DNA of 64,000 nucleotides from Comamonas sp. Its GTDB lineage: Bacteria; Pseudomonadota; Gammaproteobacteria; Burkholderiales; Burkholderiaceae_C. The translations under genes and the position numbers were made by a program. The notes below the pieces were generated by a model. That model was given only the letters and a program-made list of their open reading frames with translations. It made no database searches and was not told the DNA's origin. Every line of letters starts with the position of its first letter. The stretch's first letter is position 1. Below, in pieces: positions 59,755-64,000 of this stretch. Location: positions 281,940-345,939 of the forward strand of contig JAQVCA010000001.1 of assembly GCA_028690035.1 (NCBI GenBank), read 5' to 3'.

Positions 59755-61185
59755 ATGCACACCGCTTTATTGCAAGCCCTACGCAGCGCCGTAGGCCCTG
59801 CCCATGTGTTGAATACCGGTGACCTGAGCGCCTACGAGCGCGATTGGCGCGGTCGCAAACAGGGCAAAGCCCTGGCCGTGGTGCGCCCCGGCAACACGCA
59901 GGAAGTGGCCGCCGTGGTCAAGGCCTGCGCCGCAGCAGGCGTGGCCATCGTGCCCCAGGGGGGCAATACCGGGTTGTCGGTGGGCTCCACGCCCGACGGC
60001 AGCGGCACCCAGGTGGTGCTGAATCTGACCCGCATGCAGGCCGTGCGCGCCATCGATGCCGACAACCTGACCATCACCGTCGAGGCCGGTTGCATCCTGC
60101 ACAACCTGCAGCAAGCCGCGCAGCAGGCGGGCTTTTTGTTTCCGCTGTCGCTGGCCGCTGAAGGCTCGTGCACCATCGGCGGCAATCTGGCCGCCAACGC
60201 CGGGGGCACCCAGGTGGTGCGCTACGGCAACACGCGCGAGCTGTGTCTGGGGCTGGAAGTGGTCACGCCGCAAGGCGAGGTCTGGGACGGTCTGTCTGGC
60301 CTGCGCAAGGACAACACCGGCTACGACCTGCGCCACTTGTTCATTGGCAGTGAAGGCACGCTGGGCATCATCACCGCTGCCACCATGAAGCTCTACCCCC
60401 AGCCCGCCGCGCAGCTGACCGCCTGGGCGGCCGTACCGAGCATGGAAGCGGCGGTGCGTCTGCTGGGCCTGGCACACAAACACTTGGCATCGGGGCTGAC
60501 CGGCTTTGAGGTCATGGGCCAATTTGCCCTGTCACTGGTGGTGCAGCACATGCCGCAGCTGCGCGTGCCCTTTGCCGGTATGGCAGGCGCCCCTTACTGC
60601 GTGCTGCTGGAAAACAGCGACAGCGAATCCGAAGACCACGCCCGCCAGCGCTTTGAAAGCCTGCTGGAGCTGGCGCTGGAAGACGGCTGCGTGCTCGATG
60701 CCGTGGTCGCAGAAAACTTGGCCCAGGCCGATGAGCTGTGGCACATCCGCGAGAGCATCCCGCTGGCCCAAGCGCAAGAGGGCCTGAACATCAAACACGA
60801 CATCTCGGTGGCTGCCTCGCGCATTCCCGCCTTCGTCGCCCACACCGATGCCCTGCTGCAGCGTGAAATTGCGGGCGTGCGCCTGGTCAATTTTGGCCAC
60901 TTGGGCGATGGCAACCTGCACTACAACGTGCAAGCGCCCGCCGGCGCCGATGGCAAGGTGTTTCTGCGCGAGCAAGAGGCGCGCGTGAACCAGCTGGTCT
61001 ATGACGCGGTGGCGCAGTTTGGCGGCTCGTTCTCGGCCGAACATGGCGTGGGCCAGCTCAAAACCGATCAGCTGGCGCAGTACAAATCGCCCGTGGCGCT
61101 GGGCATGATGCGTGCCATCAAGCGCGCCCTCGACCCCCAAGGCATCATGAACCCGGGCTGTGTCTTGGCCCAAGAGCCATCATAA
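59755..61185 (+). CDS. FAD-binding oxidoreductase (GlcD / D-2-hydroxyacid dehydrogenase type)
   Basis: 476 aa flavoprotein of the FAD_binding_4 plus FAD-oxidase_C family. PQGGNTGLSVGSTPDGSG, SLAAEGSCTIGGNLAANAGGTQVVRYGN, and C-terminal NFGHLGDGNLHYNVQAP and EHGVGQLKTDQL motifs. Probably oxidises a D-2-hydroxyacid such as glycolate, lactate or hydroxyglutarate; no GlcE/GlcF partners are adjacent. GGAG lies 8 bases before the ATG. The stop codon TAA is at the left edge of dispersed-repeat copy J. Confidence 0.92.
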   Translation: MHTALLQALRSAVGPAHVLNTGDLSAYERDWRGRKQGKALAVVRPGNTQEVAAVVKACAAAGVAIVPQGGNTGLSVGSTPDGSGTQVVLNLTRMQAVRAIDADNLTITVEAGCILHNLQQAAQQAGFLFPLSLAAEGSCTIGGNLAANAGGTQVVRYGNTRELCLGLEVVTPQGEVWDGLSGLRKDNTGYDLRHLFIGSEGTLGIITAATMKLYPQPAAQLTAWAAVPSMEAAVRLLGLAHKHLASGLTGFEVMGQFALSLVVQHMPQLRVPFAGMAGAPYCVLLENSDSESEDHARQRFESLLELALEDGCVLDAVVAENLAQADELWHIRESIPLAQAQEGLNIKHDISVAASRIPAFVAHTDALLQREIAGVRLVNFGHLGDGNLHYNVQAPAGADGKVFLREQEARVNQLVYDAVAQFGGSFSAEHGVGQLKTDQLAQYKSPVALGMMRAIKRALDPQGIMNPGCVLAQEPS

Positions 61186-61246
61186 AAAGTAGCTGCTACC
61201 GCAATACCAGCAAGGGTTTCAGGCACTTTTTATATAAATTTTGAAC
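61183..61246 (+). repeat. Dispersed repeat copy J, left half of long form, before thyA
   Basis: TAAAAAGTAGCTGCTACCGC, CAGCAAGGGTTTCAGGCA, CTTTTTATATAAATTTTGAA. It matches the left arm of the long form; the right arm is missing. It supplies the TAA stop of the GlcD-like gene and fills the thyA leader, which lacks a Shine-Dalgarno sequence. Confidence 0.72.
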
Positions 61247-62065
61247 ATGCAGACTCCACCCGCTACCACCGCCCACCCCTACGAGGCACTGCTGCGCCAT
61301 GTCCACGAACATGGCACGGAAAAAGCCGACCGCACCGGCACTGGCACCAAAAGCATCTTTGGCCACCAAATGCGCTTTGACCTGTCGCAGGGTTTTCCGC
61401 TGATTACCACCAAAAAGGTTCACCTCAAATCGGTCATTCTGGAGCTGCTGTGGTTTCTGCGCGGCGACAGCAACGTGCAATGGCTGCAAGAGCGCGGCTG
61501 CACCATTTGGGACGAATGGGCGCGCGAGGATGGTGATTTGGGCCCGGTGTACGGTGTGCAGTGGCGCAGCTGGCCCACGCCCAACGGTGGGCACATCGAC
61601 CAAATTCAGCAGGTGATCGACACGCTGAAAACCAACCCGGACAGCCGTCGCATCATCGTCAGTGCCTGGAACGTGGCCGAGCTCGACCAGATGGCGCTGA
61701 TGCCATGCCACGCGCTGTTTCAGTTTTATGTGGCCCAAGGCAAGCTCTCCTGCCAGCTGTACCAGCGCAGCGCCGATTTGTTTTTGGGCGTGCCCTTCAA
61801 CATTGCCAGCTATGCGCTGCTGACGCACATGGTGGCCCAGCAATGCGATCTGCAGGTGGGCGATTTCATCTGGACGGGCGGCGACTGCCACATTTACAGC
61901 AACCACCAAGAGCAGGTGCTTACCCAGCTGGCACGCACACCCTACCCTTACCCCACGCTGCACATCCGGCGTCGGCCTGCCTCCATCTTTGACTACGCGC
62001 TGGAGGATTTTGAAGTGCTGCACTACCAGCACCACCCGGCCATCAAAGCGCCAGTGGCCGTGTAA
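61247..62065 (+). CDS. thyA: Thymidylate synthase
   Basis: Methylates dUMP to dTMP with methylene-tetrahydrofolate. 272 aa; catalytic Cys154 in [23 protein letters not shown] and [18 protein letters not shown] motifs. The start at 61247 ([16 protein letters not shown]) was chosen; an in-frame TTG two codons upstream is unlikely. Just upstream is repeat copy J. A bidirectional terminator separates thyA from convergent efp. Confidence 0.96.
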   Translation: MQTPPATTAHPYEALLRHVHEHGTEKADRTGTGTKSIFGHQMRFDLSQGFPLITTKKVHLKSVILELLWFLRGDSNVQWLQERGCTIWDEWAREDGDLGPVYGVQWRSWPTPNGGHIDQIQQVIDTLKTNPDSRRIIVSAWNVAELDQMALMPCHALFQFYVAQGKLSCQLYQRSADLFLGVPFNIASYALLTHMVAQQCDLQVGDFIWTGGDCHIYSNHQEQVLTQLARTPYPYPTLHIRRRPASIFDYALEDFEVLHYQHHPAIKAPVAV

Positions 62066-62086
62066 AAGCGCGCCTGTACGGGCCAT

Positions 62087-62119
62087 AAAAAAAGCTTCTC
62101 TACGCAGAGAAGCTTTTTT
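62087..62119. terminator. Bidirectional terminator between thyA and efp
   Basis: Stem GCTTCTCT / AGAGAAGC (62094-62101, 62106-62113) with loop ACGC, flanked by seven A on the left and six T on the right, so it works in both directions. Confidence 0.93.
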
Positions 62120-62143
62120 GTGTGGCAACCGCTTGTGCTTGCT

Positions 62144-62698
62144 TTAGACGCGCTTGCGGTATTCGGCAGTGCGGGTGTCGATTTCCACCTTGTCGCCTTG
62201 GTCCACGAAGATGGGCACTGGCACTTCAAAGCCGGTCGCGATCTTGGCTGGCTTGAGCACCTTGCCCGAGGTGTCGCCCTTGACGGCTGGCTCGGTCCAG
62301 GTGATTTCGCGCACCACGATGGTGGGCAGCTCCACCGAAATGGCTTTGCCGTCGTAGAACACCACTTCAGCGGTCATGCCGTCTTCCAGGTAGTTCAGCG
62401 CGTCGCCCATGTTTTCGGACTCCACTTCGTACTGGTTGTAGTCGGCATCCATCCAGACGTACATCGGATCGGCGAAGTAGGAGTAGGTGCACTCTTTCTT
62501 GTCCAACACCACGTTGTCCATCTTGTCATCGGCCTTGAACACCACTTCGGCGCCCGTGTTGGTAAGCAAGCCCTTGAGCTTCATGCGAACGGTGGCAGCG
62601 CCACGGCCACCACGGGCGTACTCGGTGCGCAGAACAATCATGGGGTCTTTGCCCTGCATGATGACGTTACCGGCGCGGATTTCTTGAGCGATTTTCAT
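62144..62698 (-). CDS. efp: Elongation factor P
   Basis: Three-domain translation factor that rescues ribosomes stalled at proline stretches. 184 aa. The loop tip carries Arg32 ([11 protein letters not shown]), the residue that is rhamnosylated in the EarP-type pathway, instead of the lysine of enterobacterial EF-P. It is 51 bp downstream of earP, its modifying enzyme, on the same strand. Confidence 0.97.
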   Translation of the reverse strand: MKIAQEIRAGNVIMQGKDPMIVLRTEYARGGRGAATVRMKLKGLLTNTGAEVVFKADDKMDNVVLDKKECTYSYFADPMYVWMDADYNQYEVESENMGDALNYLEDGMTAEVVFYDGKAISVELPTIVVREITWTEPAVKGDTSGKVLKPAKIATGFEVPVPIFVDQGDKVEIDTRTAEYRKRV

Positions 62699-62749
62699 AG
62701 TATGTGAACGGGTTAGATGGTGCGGGCACCAAGCGGAAAAACGCGGATT

Positions 62750-63850
62750 TTAGCTTTTTTCAAAAATAAATCTCCGCAATTGATCAAGAAGGCCATCCTG
62801 CGCCCACAAGCGCTGGCGCGCGGCACGCACGCAGTCGCCCCATTCCTGCAGCACCTGCGCGCTGATGGGCGGCAAGCTGGTGGCAGCGGTCACGCCATTC
62901 CACGCCCAGTGGAAGGCACGCAAGCTGGCCGGGGCCTGCAGCCAATCCAAAAATGCCTGCAGCTTGGCATGGTGGGCATCGTCGTCCTGGGGGTAGATGT
63001 GCCACACCAAGGGCTGACCCGCCCACAGCGCGCGCACCAAAGAATCTTCGCCGCGCACCAGATTGAGGTCACTGGCCCAGAGCAGCGCATCAAACTGTGG
63101 CTGTGCGCACGGCTTCAAGTATGAAATAGAGAGCTGCTCGCGCTTATCTGATAAGGGCTGATGGCCAATTTTGTTTAAATTTTTTAAGGCCTGCTGCACT
63201 GCAACCGTGGGCCGCCCCGGCGTGACCAGCAGCTGCACAGGCTGCGCCTGCGGCAATGCCATCAGCTGTTGCAACCACGGCTCCAGCGCTGCGGGCTCGT
63301 AGCAAAACAGGGTGATGGCCAGCGCCTGCGGCGCAACGGCATGCTGCTGGCGCCAAGCCCAGCGATCAAAACCCGCTTGGCGCTGCGCCAGATCGTCCTC
63401 GCGCAGCAGGCCACCTGTGCCAGCCGTAAAGCCCGGATAAAAAAACCAGCGCGTCAGCCCCTGACCTGGGCCATGCTGAATGGGGGACGGCAGGCGGTGG
63501 CAGCGCTCTACATAGGTCTCGGCACTCAGGTATTCCAGATTGACCAGTGGCACGGGCTGCTGGGCCAGTGCCTGCAAATAAGCGGCAGGCGCTTCGCAAC
63601 CAAAGGCCTCGATGACGGCCTGTGGCGCCACGGCAGCATCCCAAGGTGCGTCGTAGGGCAGCACCTGCACCCCGAGGCAGCCCTGGGGTGCCATCCAGGT
63701 CAGGGCACTGGCGTCGTCCACGCGCAAGCGCACCGTGTCGCCACGCTGCGCCAAGGCACAGGCCAGGCGCCAACACACGCCAATATCACCAAAATTATCA
63801 ATAACTTGGCAAAAAATATCCCAGCGCAGCGGGGGCAAGGCAGCAGGCAT
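62750..63850 (-). CDS. earP: EF-P arginine rhamnosyltransferase EarP
   Basis: Transfers rhamnose from dTDP-rhamnose to Arg32 of EF-P. 366 aa, GT-B fold (DUF2331). N-terminal FCQVIDNFGDIGVCWRLA with candidate catalytic Asp18/Asp22, and NLVRGEDSLVRALWAGQPLVWHIYPQ with Glu268 in the donor site. ATG at 63850 fits the family start. Residues about 222-244 (KNLNKIGHQPLSDKREQL region) are encoded by dispersed-repeat copy K (63119-63187), at the junction between the two Rossmann domains or early in the second. Confidence 0.95.
   Translation of the reverse strand: MPAALPPLRWDIFCQVIDNFGDIGVCWRLACALAQRGDTVRLRVDDASALTWMAPQGCLGVQVLPYDAPWDAAVAPQAVIEAFGCEAPAAYLQALAQQPVPLVNLEYLSAETYVERCHRLPSPIQHGPGQGLTRWFFYPGFTAGTGGLLREDDLAQRQAGFDRWAWRQQHAVAPQALAITLFCYEPAALEPWLQQLMALPQAQPVQLLVTPGRPTVAVQQALKNLNKIGHQPLSDKREQLSISYLKPCAQPQFDALLWASDLNLVRGEDSLVRALWAGQPLVWHIYPQDDDAHHAKLQAFLDWLQAPASLRAFHWAWNGVTAATSLPPISAQVLQEWGDCVRAARQRLWAQDGLLDQLRRFIFEKS
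63119..63187 (+). repeat. Dispersed repeat copy K (short form), in frame inside earP
   Basis: Plus strand: GTATGAAATAGAGAGCTGCT, CGCGCTTATCTGATAAGGGC, TGATGGCCAATTTTGTTTAA, ATTTTTTAA. It matches copy A block by block (AGCTGCT, GCGC, GATAAG/GACAAG, GGCC-AATTTTGTT). It lies antisense to the host gene. Confidence 0.85.
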
Positions 63851-63888
63851 GGACACCCTTGTGAAGCCATCAATGGGCAAAAAAAGAC

Positions 63889-63921
63889 AAAAAAAATCCC
63901 GCCACATGGGCGGGATTTTTT
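63889..63921. terminator. Bidirectional terminator between earP leader and tRNA-Val
   Basis: Stem TCCCGCC / GGCGGGA (63897-63903, 63909-63915) flanked by an eight-A run and a six-T run. On the minus strand it ends the tRNA-Val transcript before earP. Confidence 0.88.
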
Positions 63922-63929
63922 AAAGAATT

Positions 63930-64000
63930 TGGTAGGCGCGATTGGATTCGAACCAACGACCCCCACCATGTCAAGGTGGTGCTCTAACCAACTGAGCTAC
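63930..64000 (-). tRNA. tRNA-Val (anticodon GAC), 5' end cut by window edge
   Basis: On the minus strand: D-arm (GTAGCTCAGTTGGTTAGAGC), anticodon stem CCACC/GGTGG around loop TTGACAT with anticodon GAC, T-arm with TTCGAATC and a 3' end CGCGCCTACCA with encoded CCA at 63930-63932. About six bases of the 5' acceptor strand lie beyond position 64000. Confidence 0.93.

Overview
This window is a stretch of chromosome from a Gram-negative betaproteobacterium of the order Burkholderiales, most probably family Comamonadaceae. Support comes from the conserved block ndk-rlmN-pilF-rodZ-ispG-hisS-yfgM-bamB-der-hfq-hflX-hflK-hflC-hisZ-purA, a phaC-phaA-phaB polyhydroxyalkanoate (PHA) operon, the EarP/Arg32 type of elongation factor P, a CTGT-N8-ACAG LexA box and high-GC coding sequence. 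Genus cannot be fixed by reading alone. There is no prophage, insertion sequence, rRNA operon or CRISPR array; almost everything is core genome.

Layout. 1-2.1 kb: end of cysE, trmJ and suhB. 2.2-2.4 kb: two tandem tiny reading frames that share an identical 11-residue core. 2.5-6.3 kb: phaCAB, reading leftward. 6.4-12 kb: a small membrane protein, pgeF, a FAH-family hydrolase, a Nudix hydrolase, a DUF192 protein, an intracellular PHA depolymerase with a long extra tail, and an RnfB-like ferredoxin. 12-18 kb: a chemoreceptor with its sensor at the C-terminus, pilU, prmB and yheS. 17.9-25 kb: a small gene of unknown function behind LexA-type operators, then a tightly coupled RND efflux operon ending in a hemerythrin. 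25-30 kb: an alpha/beta hydrolase, cardiolipin synthase and alaS. 30-47 kb: one nearly continuous leftward housekeeping block. 47-53 kb: rluB, scpB, rluD and surE-pcm-nlpD. 53-64 kb: a degenerate GGDEF protein, gltS, aroC, a CBS protein, YihY, DUF2069, a GlcD-like oxidase, thyA, efp-earP and a truncated tRNA-Val.

How the genes work together. PHA is made by PhaA (thiolase), PhaB (reductase) and PhaC (synthase) and degraded by PhaZ. The envelope and motility theme includes type IV pilus genes (pilU, pilF), rodZ, bamB, yfgM, nlpD and the efflux pump. RNA and translation genes are numerous: trmJ, rlmN, rluB, rluD, prmB, hfq, hflX, der, alaS, hisS, and efp with its modifier earP.

Most interesting: (1) a dispersed, partly palindromic repeat family, about 60 bp (short form) or 95-100 bp (long form), with at least nine copies here. 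Several lie in frame inside genes (trmJ, prmB, earP, the phaZ tail), one forms the signal peptide of the efflux outer-membrane lipoprotein, and three supply the stop codons of ispG, aroC and a GlcD-like gene. (2) The tandem tiny ORFs at 2205-2390. (3) A gene of unknown function controlled by apparent SOS boxes at 18345-18379. All calls are from reading the sequence; no database search was possible.
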